A stretch of DNA of 64,000 nt from Mycolicibacterium porcinum. GTDB lineage: Bacteria; Actinomycetota; Actinomycetes; Mycobacteriales; Mycobacteriaceae. The stretch spans positions 1 to 64,000 of the forward strand of contig MVIG01000011.1 in NCBI GenBank assembly GCA_002086835.1, written 5' to 3'. Within the stretch, counting starts at the first letter, position 1. Every line of letters begins with the position of its first letter. The position numbers and the translations under genes are program-made. Positions 1-8,009 of this stretch are shown piece after piece. Below the pieces are notes generated by a model. The model saw nothing but the letters and a program-made list of their open reading frames with translations, had not been told where the DNA came from and did not search any database.

Positions 1-96
1 CCCCGGGGCCGTCCCCGGGGTAAAACCCCCCCACAAAAGTCCGCGCGGGGCCCCCGCGGGGGCCCCCCGCGGAAAGTGGTGGCATCGACGGCTGCG
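1..96 (-). terminator. GC-rich hairpin cluster downstream of rpsO
   Basis: Directly downstream of the rpsO stop, read on the minus strand, lies a perfect 8-bp stem (positions 54-61 paired with 65-72, 3-nt loop), a further GC run, and a second perfect 8-bp stem (1-8 paired with 13-20, loop of 4) at the window edge. A short ACTTTTG run follows the first stem on the minus strand. This looks like an rpsO terminator or an rpsO-downstream mRNA processing hairpin. The rest of the structure and any gene beyond it are outside the window. The sequence is extremely G/C-homopolymeric, so base errors here would not be surprising. Confidence 0.55.
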
Positions 97-366
97 TCAG
101 CGACGCAGCCCGAGGCGCTCGATCAGCGAGCGGTAACGCGCCACGTCAACCTGGGCGACGTACTTCAGCAGCCGGCGACGACGGCCGACGAGCAGCAGCA
201 GGCCGCGGCGCGAGTGGTGGTCGTGCTTGTGCTGCTTGAGGTGCTCGGTCAGATCCGAGATCCGCTTGGTCAGCAGGGCGACCTGGGCCTCCGGCGAACC
301 GGTGTCGGTCTCGTGCAGACCGTAGCTGCTCAGGATTTCTTTTTTCTGCTCGGCAGTAAGCGCCAC
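97..366 (-). CDS. rpsO: 30S ribosomal protein S15
   Basis: Small-subunit ribosomal protein S15 of 89 residues, the usual bacterial length. It binds the central domain of 16S rRNA early in 30S assembly. The whole protein matches the family, from the [18 protein letters not shown] segment to the [21 protein letters not shown] core that contacts the three-way junction. It starts with GTG and a GGAG Shine-Dalgarno lies about 8 bases upstream. It follows ribF in the same direction but a 93-bp gap separates them, so it probably has its own promoter there. Confidence 0.97.
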   Translation of the reverse strand: MALTAEQKKEILSSYGLHETDTGSPEAQVALLTKRISDLTEHLKQHKHDHHSRRGLLLLVGRRRRLLKYVAQVDVARYRSLIERLGLRR

Positions 367-459
367 GAAAGTAACTCCATCATTTCAGTCCCGCGAACAA
401 ATTCTCGGCACAGCCACCGCGGACTGCAGCATGCACCGGACCGGCAGGAAGTCTAGCAG

Positions 460-1449
460 CTACTGCTGCGCAGCCAGAATCGCGCGCGCCTTGTCCGCAT
501 CCCGCTTCATCTCCGCGACCAGTTCTTCCACCCGGTCGAATTTCTCCATGCCCCGGATGCGGGCCACGAAGTCGACCGCGACGTGTTGTCCGTACAAGTC
601 GGCCTCGGTGTCGAGCACGAACGCCTCGACCGTGCGGGTCCGCCCGGAGAACGTCGGGTTCGTTCCCACCGACACCGCGGCCTCGTACCGCTCGCCGGGA
701 ATCACGGTGCCCATCACGGGGCCGTGCCCCAACACGGTGAACCAGGCGGCGTAGACGCCGTCGGCCGGGATCGCCGAGAACATCGGCGGCGCCACGTTGG
801 CCGTCGGGAAACCCAGTACTCGGCCACGTCCGTCGCCGCGCACCACCACGCCCTCGACCCGGTGCGGGCGTCCGAGAGCTTCGGTGGCGGCCACGACGTC
901 GCCGGCGTCGACGCAGGACCGGATGTAGGTAGACGAGAACGTGACCCGCTCGTCGCGATGCTCGGCATCGAGCGTCTCGGTGACCAGCGACATGCTCTCG
1001 ACGGCGAACCCGAAGCGCTCCCCGGCCGCGCGCAGCATCGCCACGTTGCCCGCCGCCTTCTTGCCGAAGGTGAAGTTCTCCCCCACGACGACCTCCACCA
1101 CATGCAGGTCTTCGACCAGTAGTTCGTGGATGTAGCGCTCGGGAGTGAGCTTCATGAAGTCCGAGGTGAACGGCATCACCAGGAACACGTCGACGCCGAG
1201 TTCCTCGACCAGCTCCGCACGCCGGGTGAGCGTGGTCAACTGTGCCGGGTGACTCCCCGGAAACACCACCTCCATCGGATGGGGGTCGAAGGTCATCAGG
1301 ACCACCGGCACTCCGCGTGATCGGCCCGCCTTCACCGCGTGGCTGATCAACTCCGCGTGTCCACGGTGAACCCCGTCAAACACCCCGATGGTGACTACAC
1401 ACCTGCCCCAGTCCGTGGGGATCTCGTCCTGCCCACGCCAGCGCTGCAC
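460..1449 (-). CDS. ribF: Bifunctional riboflavin kinase / FAD synthetase
   Basis: Makes FMN from riboflavin and then FAD from FMN with ATP. The 329 residues comprise an N-terminal nucleotidyl-transferase (FAD synthetase) domain with the signature TIGVFDGVHRGH near residues 20-32, and a C-terminal riboflavin-kinase barrel with GRVLGFPTANV near residue 210. Length and domain order are those of a normal RibF. Transcription runs toward rpsO, a pairing conserved in mycobacteria. Its start region faces the DtxR-type regulator across an 80-bp divergent gap. Confidence 0.96.
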   Translation of the reverse strand: MQRWRGQDEIPTDWGRCVVTIGVFDGVHRGHAELISHAVKAGRSRGVPVVLMTFDPHPMEVVFPGSHPAQLTTLTRRAELVEELGVDVFLVMPFTSDFMKLTPERYIHELLVEDLHVVEVVVGENFTFGKKAAGNVAMLRAAGERFGFAVESMSLVTETLDAEHRDERVTFSSTYIRSCVDAGDVVAATEALGRPHRVEGVVVRGDGRGRVLGFPTANVAPPMFSAIPADGVYAAWFTVLGHGPVMGTVIPGERYEAAVSVGTNPTFSGRTRTVEAFVLDTEADLYGQHVAVDFVARIRGMEKFDRVEELVAEMKRDADKARAILAAQQ

Positions 1450-1515
1450 GCAATCAGCCTACGACCCGAACGCGGCACGGTCTGCTCTAGATCCCCCGAT
1501 CAGGTGATGATTGCC

Positions 1516-1529
1516 TAAACTTTCCTACT
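1516..1529 (+). promoter_or_regulatory. Candidate leaderless -10 element for mntR
   Basis: TAAACT at 1516-1521 fits the mycobacterial TANNNT -10 pattern and ends 8 bases before the GTG of the regulator gene. No Shine-Dalgarno precedes the GTG, so the transcript may begin at or very near the start codon. This is inferred from spacing only. Confidence 0.35.
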
Positions 1530-2249
1530 GTGAGTCCAGACGGTAACCACCAAGACCTCTCCACGGTTGCCCAGGACTATCTGAAAGTCATCTGGACAGC
1601 CCAGGAATGGTCTCGCGAGAAGGTCAGCACAAAACTGCTGGCTGAGCGGATCGGCGTGTCGGCGTCGACGGCGTCGGAGTCGATTCGCAAACTCGCCGAC
1701 CAGGGCCTGGTGCACCACGAGAAGTACGGCGCGGTGACGCTGACCGACGCGGGCCGGAGTGCGGCGCTGGCGATGGTCCGCAGGCACCGGCTGATGGAGA
1801 CGTTCCTGGTGCAGGAGCTGGGTTACAGCTGGGACGAGGTGCACGACGAGGCCGAGATCCTGGAGCACGCGGTGTCCGACCGGATGCTCGATCGCATCGA
1901 CGCCAAGCTGGGCCACCCGACGCGCGATCCGCACGGAGACCCGATCCCCGCGGCCGACGGCCAGGTTCCCACCCCGCCGGCCCGGCAGCTGTCGGCGTGC
2001 CAGGACGGCGACGCCGGCACGGTGGCCCGGATCTCCGACGCCGATCCGGAGATGCTGCGCTACTTCGACAGCGTCGGCATCAGCCTCGATTCCCGGGTGC
2101 GGGTGGTGGCCCGGCGCGATTTCGCGGGAGTGATCTCGGTGGCCATAGAAAATCCAGCCAGTCCCGGGGACCCGGCGGGAGCCGATGCCGGCGTCCAGGT
2201 CGAGCTGGGCAATCCGGCGGCCGAGGCGATCTGGGTCGTCGCGAGCTGA
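1530..2249 (+). CDS. mntR: DtxR/MntR-family metal-dependent repressor
   Basis: A 239-residue DtxR-family regulator: N-terminal winged helix (about 1-70, with the VSASTASESIRKLADQGLV recognition region), metal-binding dimerisation domain (to about 140, with HRLMETFL and a DEAEILEHAVSD helix), and a C-terminal FeoA/SH3-like domain. The family represses metal uptake genes when loaded with Mn(II) or Fe(II). Its position beside ribF matches M. tuberculosis Rv2788 (SirR/MntR), the manganese sensor, hence the symbol. Metal specificity is inferred from synteny and not proven from sequence. No classical operator was recognised in the flanking 80 bp. Confidence 0.85.
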   Translation: MSPDGNHQDLSTVAQDYLKVIWTAQEWSREKVSTKLLAERIGVSASTASESIRKLADQGLVHHEKYGAVTLTDAGRSAALAMVRRHRLMETFLVQELGYSWDEVHDEAEILEHAVSDRMLDRIDAKLGHPTRDPHGDPIPAADGQVPTPPARQLSACQDGDAGTVARISDADPEMLRYFDSVGISLDSRVRVVARRDFAGVISVAIENPASPGDPAGADAGVQVELGNPAAEAIWVVAS

Positions 2250-2310
2250 CGACACGCGGGAGAGATCATCGCGATTTTTACCCGTGCGCGATAGCCGGTT
2301 CGGCACCAAG

Positions 2311-2325
2311 ATGTCCTGTTCGTGA
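2311..2325 (+). promoter_or_regulatory. Four-codon mini-ORF overlapping ssuD start
   Basis: ATG-TCC-TGT-TCG-TGA encodes Met-Ser-Cys-Ser. Its stop codon overlaps the GTG start of ssuD (stop 2323-2325, start 2322-2324), allowing translational coupling. Cysteine-containing upstream ORFs are known to attenuate sulfur-acquisition operons in mycobacteria, but those are cysteine-rich and leaderless. This one has a single Cys and no clear -10 element at the right distance, so a regulatory role is speculative. Confidence 0.3.
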
Positions 2326-3491
2326 CTGTCTCTCTGCACTGGTTCCTGCCCACCTACGGCGACAGCCGGCTGATCGTCGGCGGCGGCCACGGCACGCCCG
2401 CCGGAGCTGCCGGTGGTGACCGGGAAGCCTCGATCGACTACCTGGCCTCGATCGTCCGCTCGGCGGAGCGGTTCGGCTTCACCGGCGCGCTGATCCCCAC
2501 AGGTGCCTGGTGCGAGGACGCGTTCATCACCGCGGCGCTGCTGGCCCGCGAGACCACGTCGCTGGCGTTCCTGGTGGCGTTCCGCCCCGGTCTGGTCAGC
2601 CCGACGCTGTCGGCGCAGATGGCCGCGACGTTCGCCCGGCACGCACCAGGACGGATCCTGCTCAACGTCGTCGTCGGCGGCGAGGCGCACGAGCAGCGGG
2701 CCTTCGGCGACCATCTGGACAAGGACGCCCGGTATGCGCGCTGCGACGAGTTCCTCGACGTGGTTCGCCGGCTGTGGGCGGGCGAGACCGTCACGCACAA
2801 GGGCGAGTACATCGACGTCGAGGAGGCCTCGCTGGCCCTGCCGCCGACCCCGGTGCCGCCGCTGTATTTCGGCGGCAGCTCGCAGGCGGCCGGCCCGGTG
2901 GCCGCCCGGCACTCCGACGTGTACCTGACCTGGGGCGAGCCGCCCGCCGCGGTGCGCAAGAAGATCGAGTGGATCCGGGCCCTCGGCGAGGAGCAGGGAC
3001 GCAAGCTGCGGTTCGGCATTCGGCTGCACACCATCTCGCGGGACACCTCCGAGGAGGCATGGGCCCAGGCCGACCGGCTGGTCGCCGCCCTGGACGAGGA
3101 GACCGTGGCCGCCGCGCAGGCCGGCCTGGCCCGCAGCCAGTCCGAGGGCCAGAAGCGGATGCTGGCCCTGCACGAGGCCAACCGCGCCAACGGCTCCTGG
3201 AGTGACGCGCGCAGCCTGGAGATCGCCCCCAACCTGTGGTCGGGTGTCGGGTTGGTGCGTGGCGGCGCGGGCACCGCACTGGTGGGCAGCCACACCGAGG
3301 TGGCCGACCGGATCGCCGAGTACGCCGAGATCGGCATCGACGAGTTCATCTTCTCCGGCTACCCGCACCTGGAGGAGCTGTTCTGGTTCGGCGAGGGCGT
3401 GGTGCCGATCCTGCGCGAGCGCGGGCTGTTCGGCGGCGGCGCTCAATCGGGCGCGCCCACCTCGATCCCGTTCGTCGGCGCGCCGCGATGA
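2322..3491 (+). CDS. ssuD: FMNH2-dependent alkanesulfonate monooxygenase
   Basis: Bacterial-luciferase-like monooxygenase that releases sulfite from alkanesulfonates using reduced FMN, so it scavenges sulfur. The 389 residues align along most of SsuD: FLPTYGDSR at the N-terminus, a conserved Cys in GAWCEDAF near residue 65, PLYFGGSS, DVYLTWGEPP, GIRLH with the catalytic-region Arg, and the C-terminal APNLWSGVGLVRGGAGTALVG block. A partner flavin reductase is not in the window. The stop overlaps the start of the next gene by ATGA, so the two genes form an operon. Confidence 0.88.
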   Translation: MTVSLHWFLPTYGDSRLIVGGGHGTPAGAAGGDREASIDYLASIVRSAERFGFTGALIPTGAWCEDAFITAALLARETTSLAFLVAFRPGLVSPTLSAQMAATFARHAPGRILLNVVVGGEAHEQRAFGDHLDKDARYARCDEFLDVVRRLWAGETVTHKGEYIDVEEASLALPPTPVPPLYFGGSSQAAGPVAARHSDVYLTWGEPPAAVRKKIEWIRALGEEQGRKLRFGIRLHTISRDTSEEAWAQADRLVAALDEETVAAAQAGLARSQSEGQKRMLALHEANRANGSWSDARSLEIAPNLWSGVGLVRGGAGTALVGSHTEVADRIAEYAEIGIDEFIFSGYPHLEELFWFGEGVVPILRERGLFGGGAQSGAPTSIPFVGAPR

Positions 3492-4705
3492 CCGATCTGG
3501 CCGGCGCCACCCGGATCTCTTCGGTCGAGGCGGCGCTGGCCGCCGCGGCGCAGCTGTCGAGGTCGTTCGCCGAGGAATCCGGCGCCCGCGACGCGCACCG
3601 GATCCTCCCGCACGAGCAGGTGCAGGCGCTCAAGGAATCGGGCCTGCTGGCCCTGACCGTGCCGGCCGAGCACGGCGGGCTCGACGTACCCATCGCCGTG
3701 CTCGCCGAGGTGCTCCGGCTGATCGCACACGGCGATCCGTCCATCGGCCAGATCCCGCACTCGCACTTCACGTTCCTGGAGGCGCTGCGGCTGCAGGGCA
3801 CGCCGGCCCAGCAGGCCTACTTCTACGGACTGGTGGCCGACGGGGCGTTGTTCGCCAATGCCCAGTCCGAACGCGGACCGCATCCCGTCGACGTGGACAC
3901 CACGACGCTCACCGTGGCCGACGCGGGCTACGTCCTGAGCGGTCGCAAGTACTACTCCACCGGGGCGTTGTTCGCCGACTGGCTCATCGTGCGGGCATCT
4001 CACTCCGATGGTTCCGGAGAGGTGCCGACGGCCGCCACACCGAAGGCGATCGCGTTCGTTCCGCGTGACGCCCGTGGGGTCGAGGTCGTCGACGACTGGG
4101 ACGGCATGGGCCAGCGGACCACGGCCTCGGGCACCGTCACCCTCGATGCCGTCGAGGTGCCGGCCGCGCACGTCGTCGAGTTCAGCCCGATCTTCACGCG
4201 CCCCACCGTGTACGGGGCCCGGGCCCAGCTGCTGCACGCGGCGCTCGACGTCGGGATCGCCACCGCCGCGCTGGAGGAGGCGGTCCGCCAGGCCGCCAAG
4301 GCCCGGCCGCATTTCGAGGCGTCGGTGTCGAGCGCCGTCGAGGACCCGACGCTGGTGCAGGCGGCCGGTGAGCTGACCGTGACGGTGCGGGGAGCGCAGG
4401 CGCTGCTGGCCGAGGCGGCCCGTCAGGTCGACACGGCCCGGGGCGATCTCACCGAGGACAGCGCTGCGGAGGCCTCGATCGCGGTGGCGATCGCCAAGGT
4501 GGCTGCCGCCCGGGCCGCGGTGGAAGCCGGCAGCACACTGTTCGAATTCGGCGGGACCCGCAGCGCCTCGGCCTCGGGCAACCTGTCGCGCTACTGGCGC
4601 GATGCGCGCACCCACACCCTGCACGACGCGACCCGCTGGAAGATCCGCCACATCGGCAACTACACCCTGTCCGGCACGAAACCGCCTCGCCACGGCCAAC
4701 TTTGA
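3488..4705 (+). CDS. sfnB: SfnB-family acyl-CoA-dehydrogenase-like sulfur acquisition monooxygenase
   Basis: A 405-residue flavoprotein of the acyl-CoA dehydrogenase fold, in the SfnB/DszC-like branch that uses reduced flavin to oxygenate organosulfur compounds. The N-terminal helical part (AHRILPHEQVQALKESGLLALTVPAEHGG) is followed by the flavin beta-domain and a C-terminal helical bundle ending SRYWRDARTHTLHDATRWK. That ending is typical of this branch rather than of true dehydrogenases, and the YEG-type catalytic Glu motif is absent. The ATG at 3488 overlaps the ssuD stop, which fixes the start and ties the function to sulfonate/sulfone scavenging. Confidence 0.75.
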   Translation: MTDLAGATRISSVEAALAAAAQLSRSFAEESGARDAHRILPHEQVQALKESGLLALTVPAEHGGLDVPIAVLAEVLRLIAHGDPSIGQIPHSHFTFLEALRLQGTPAQQAYFYGLVADGALFANAQSERGPHPVDVDTTTLTVADAGYVLSGRKYYSTGALFADWLIVRASHSDGSGEVPTAATPKAIAFVPRDARGVEVVDDWDGMGQRTTASGTVTLDAVEVPAAHVVEFSPIFTRPTVYGARAQLLHAALDVGIATAALEEAVRQAAKARPHFEASVSSAVEDPTLVQAAGELTVTVRGAQALLAEAARQVDTARGDLTEDSAAEASIAVAIAKVAAARAAVEAGSTLFEFGGTRSASASGNLSRYWRDARTHTLHDATRWKIRHIGNYTLSGTKPPRHGQL

Positions 4706-4709
4706 GCGT

Positions 4710-5561
4710 TCACGGGTGCAAGCGTCGGTGGTACGCCTCGCGCACCTCGGGGTCGACGTGAGTGAACGCCGTGTCGAAATGTGCCGCGTGGGAGATCCGG
4801 TGCCGAAGCCGGTCCGGTAGGCCGGAGGCGATCTTGATCATCGCCCCGAGACTTCGCGGCACCGCGACCCAGGTCCGGTGGCTGCCCACGGCAGCGACGA
4901 TCGCGGAGGCAACGTCCTCGGGTTCCACTTCGGAGATCGGCCGAATCCATTTCGGTGCGCCGTGACCCGCGGACAGTTCGGTATGCACCACGCTCGGCAG
5001 CACGACCGTGACACCGATGCCATTCGCGGCCAACTCGAGATGGAGGGCTTCGGAGAACCCCACCACGGCGTGCTTGGTGGCGCAGTAGGTGGCCAGTCCC
5101 GGAAACGCGGTCGCCCCCGCCAGGGAAGCGACGTTGACGATATGACCACCGCGCCCGGCCATCCGGTTCGCGGCGAGTTTCGATCCGTGGAGCACGCCGC
5201 ACAGATTGATCGCGACCATGCTGTCGGTCATCGCATCGGACTCGTCGGCGAAACTCCCGGTGGGCATGATGCCGGCGTTGTTGACCAATACGCCCAACGG
5301 GCCGAGCCGGCCCTCGGCAGCATCGAGAAATGAGGAGAACGACGCCCGGTCGGTGACGTCCAACGGCAACCCGCAGACCACACCGCCCGTCGACTCCCCA
5401 AGTTCGACGGCCGTCTTCTCGACCAGCTCGGCATCGATGTCACCGAGGGCTACCTGTGCACCTGCCCGCAGGAACTCTGCCGCCGTCGCCCGGCCGATAC
5501 CTCGCGCGCCGCCGGTTATCGCCACCACCTTGTCACGAAGATTGTGGTCGCGGTTTGTCAT
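4710..5561 (-). CDS. Short-chain dehydrogenase/reductase (last gene of lipid operon)
   Basis: Classical NAD(P)-dependent SDR of 283 residues. It shows the TGxxxGIG cofactor motif (ITGGARGIGRAT), NNAG, the catalytic Ser in NVASLAG and the YCATK active-site pair. The ATG at 5561 was chosen because a GAGGTGAG ribosome binding site sits just upstream. A longer upstream frame runs into fadD and lacks family similarity. An Asp after the second beta strand (LGDIDAE) suggests NAD preference. Its substrate is unknown, and the operon context suggests a hydroxy-acyl or alcohol intermediate. It ends 4 bp from the convergent sfnB stop. Confidence 0.85.
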   Translation of the reverse strand: MTNRDHNLRDKVVAITGGARGIGRATAAEFLRAGAQVALGDIDAELVEKTAVELGESTGGVVCGLPLDVTDRASFSSFLDAAEGRLGPLGVLVNNAGIMPTGSFADESDAMTDSMVAINLCGVLHGSKLAANRMAGRGGHIVNVASLAGATAFPGLATYCATKHAVVGFSEALHLELAANGIGVTVVLPSVVHTELSAGHGAPKWIRPISEVEPEDVASAIVAAVGSHRTWVAVPRSLGAMIKIASGLPDRLRHRISHAAHFDTAFTHVDPEVREAYHRRLHP

Positions 5562-5571
5562 TTGCTCACCT

Positions 5572-7179
5572 CTAGTTTCGCGCAAGCTGCCCTTTGAGCA
5601 GCTTGCCGGTCTCGTTGCGCGGCAGCATCGGAACGAAGAGGACGTCGCGCGGCACTTTGTGTCGGGCCAGATGCTCACGTACGTACGTTCTGACGTCGTC
5701 GGCGCCTAGATCCGAGGTCGGGGTGCTGACGACGAAGGCGCGCAGCCGCTTGCCGAACTCCGCGTCGTCAACCCCGATCACCGCCGCGTCCAAGAGGTCG
5801 GGGTGCCCGACGAGGAGGTTCTCGACCTCCAGCGGGAAGACGTTCTCCCCACCGGAGACGATCATCTCGTCGTCGCGGCCGTCGACAAACCACAGTCCCT
5901 CGGCGGTGAAGTGGCCGGTGTCCCCCGACGACAACAAGCCGTCGACGATCTCTTTGTGGCCGCCGTCGGTATAGCCCGAGAAGCTCAGCCCGCTCGAGAC
6001 GAAAAGCGTTCCCGTGCGCCCCGGTTCGGTGATTCTTCGGCGCTGCTCATCGTAGGCGGCCAGGGTGCAGCCGACCGGTGGACGGCCGACGGTGCCCGGG
6101 GCGGTGCACAGCTCACGGGGCGTGGCGACGGCCGCGACCGCCACCTCGGTAGACCCGTACAGGTTGTAGAGCACGTCGCCGAATGCCGCTGCCGTGCGCC
6201 GGCACAGGTCCGGCGACAACGCCGAACCGGCCGCGAACACCACTTCCAGCGAGGAGGTGTCGTAGCGGGCGAGCACATCTGGGCCCAGGGCCAGAATGCG
6301 CTGCAACATCGTCGGTACGACGATGAGCGCTCCGGCCCGGTGGGTCTCGATCGACGCCAGTACGTCCTCGGGCTCGAACCGGCGGGCCAGCACGACGCGG
6401 TTCCCCAGGGCGAGTCCCAACGAGCAGGTCGCCAAGCCGGTGGCATGGAACAGCGGTGCCGCCACGCAGTAGGTTCCGCCCGCGGGCCACGGGATGCGGT
6501 CGAGCAGCTGGGCCGATTGCAGCGGGCTCACCTTGTTTCGCGGTGCTCCCTTGGGAGTTCCGGTGGTACCGCTGGTCAACAACACCAGCCCGCCGACGAC
6601 GCCGGGCGCCGGCAGCGGATCGGTCCACTCGTCTCCGGCGATGGCATCCAGCGTCGGAAGTGTCGTCGTGTCATCGGACCACCCGACGATGCGCTCGATT
6701 TCCGCCGGCAAGACGTCGAGCAGAACGGCGAACTCCTCATCGGCGATGACCGCCGAAACATGCTCCCGGGCACAGACATCGGCCAGCTGCGGGGCTGCGA
6801 AGCCGGTGTTGAGCAGCACTACCTTGGTCCCGATCTTGCCCGCCGCCGCCAACGCCAGCATCAGGCCCCGATGATTCCGCTCGAGAATCCCGATCACCGT
6901 GCCGGATTTGATTCCCTTGCGCGACAGTCCGCGGGCCAGCGCATTCGACGCTCGGTCGAGATCGCGGAAACTCATGGTGCCGGCCTCGTCGACAAGTGCG
7001 GTGACGTCGCCGTAGCGCGCAGCGGCATGGGTGATCAGACCGCCGAACGACCCGTACTTTCGTAGGGCGCGAGAGGCGCGTACCGCCTCGACGGGACTGC
7101 TCAGATCCACCAGTCCACGGCGTTGCAGCACCATTGCGGCCGCCACCACATCACGCAGCTGACGGACGACGCCGATCAT
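5572..7179 (-). CDS. Fatty-acyl-CoA/AMP ligase (FadD family)
   Basis: ANL-superfamily acyl-CoA synthetase, 535 residues, activating a carboxylic acid to its CoA thioester through an acyl-adenylate. The P-loop LTSGTTGTPKG is at residues 201-211, followed by the YGSTE adenylate motif, a GDTGHF motif, SGGENVFPLEVE near the hinge, and the catalytic Lys region GKLLKGQL at the C-terminus. The start at 7179 overlaps the upstream hydrolase stop by ATGA. It supplies the CoA ester for the FadE, MaoC and SDR genes in the same operon. Whether the natural acid is a fatty acid, a sterol side chain or another acid cannot be read here. Confidence 0.88.
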   Translation of the reverse strand: MIGVVRQLRDVVAAAMVLQRRGLVDLSSPVEAVRASRALRKYGSFGGLITHAAARYGDVTALVDEAGTMSFRDLDRASNALARGLSRKGIKSGTVIGILERNHRGLMLALAAAGKIGTKVVLLNTGFAAPQLADVCAREHVSAVIADEEFAVLLDVLPAEIERIVGWSDDTTTLPTLDAIAGDEWTDPLPAPGVVGGLVLLTSGTTGTPKGAPRNKVSPLQSAQLLDRIPWPAGGTYCVAAPLFHATGLATCSLGLALGNRVVLARRFEPEDVLASIETHRAGALIVVPTMLQRILALGPDVLARYDTSSLEVVFAAGSALSPDLCRRTAAAFGDVLYNLYGSTEVAVAAVATPRELCTAPGTVGRPPVGCTLAAYDEQRRRITEPGRTGTLFVSSGLSFSGYTDGGHKEIVDGLLSSGDTGHFTAEGLWFVDGRDDEMIVSGGENVFPLEVENLLVGHPDLLDAAVIGVDDAEFGKRLRAFVVSTPTSDLGADDVRTYVREHLARHKVPRDVLFVPMLPRNETGKLLKGQLARN

Positions 7180-8009
7180 GAGGCCGCTCCGATCCGCATG
7201 ATGAGCCGCACCACGGACTCGGGGTCGTCGAGTTGCGGGCAATGGCCTGATCTGGACAGCACGACGAGCTCACTTCCTGGAATTTGTTGGTGTAGAACCT
7301 GACTCGCGTCGACGGGGATAATCCGGTCCCGCGCCCCGTGCACCACCACGGTGGGACAGCTGACGCGGAGGTCCCGGTGTCCGCCGGCGGTCTCCCGCGC
7401 GTACTGGAACGCGTAGCGGCCAAGTGAGGCTACGTCGGCCTGGCTGGCGAACGTGTCCGTCCATAAGGCCAGCACCGCCGGATCCGCGGCACTCGGGCTG
7501 CCGTACAGCACTCGCCGCAGGCTGTGGGTCGTGATCCAGCGAACCGCGCTGCCCGGTACCGGAATGCGCCCCAGACCGTCCCAGAATCGCGCCGGAACGT
7601 CGCGAGATCTCGCGACGCGGGCCAGCCAGTGTCGCGCGTTGAGCGGATCGTCGAGGGCGACCAACCCGTGAACCGCCCCGGGGTTACGGGCGGCCGCGCG
7701 GACCGCGGTTGCCGCGCCGAGCGAGTTGCCGACGAGGATCACAGGTCCGCCGTCAGCGAGCAGCGCATCCGCGAACGCATCGAACTGCGGTAACAACGGG
7801 CCGGGGCGGCGGCGATCCGCCCGGCCGAAGCCGGGCAGATCAACCGCAAACGCCCTGCGTCCCAACGCTTCCAGCCGGGCGAGCACCGCGCGCCAGGTGT
7901 CGGCACTGTCGGCATAGCCGTGCAGCAGAACCACAGGTGTTCCGGTACCGGTGACCGACAGCATCCGGGTGTCCACGTCACCAAAGGTCACCTGGGACTC
8001 GACGATCAT
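7176..8009 (-). CDS. Alpha/beta hydrolase
   Basis: A 277-residue alpha/beta-hydrolase-fold enzyme with an oxyanion-hole HGYADS motif (30-35), the nucleophile elbow GNSLG (Ser96) and a C-terminal SGHCPQLDDPE motif carrying the likely catalytic His. It could cleave an ester, lactone or C-C bond of an operon intermediate. It overlaps the fadE stop and the fadD start by 4 bp each, so it is translated with them. No close functional subfamily is recognised. Confidence 0.82.
   Translation of the reverse strand: MIVESQVTFGDVDTRMLSVTGTGTPVVLLHGYADSADTWRAVLARLEALGRRAFAVDLPGFGRADRRRPGPLLPQFDAFADALLADGGPVILVGNSLGAATAVRAAARNPGAVHGLVALDDPLNARHWLARVARSRDVPARFWDGLGRIPVPGSAVRWITTHSLRRVLYGSPSAADPAVLALWTDTFASQADVASLGRYAFQYARETAGGHRDLRVSCPTVVVHGARDRIIPVDASQVLHQQIPGSELVVLSRSGHCPQLDDPESVVRLIMRIGAAS

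Noticed and set aside
1515..3446. Minus-strand frame of 643 codons opposite mntR and ssuD
   Set aside because: It overlaps two confidently identified genes for its full length and looks like a codon-position shadow.
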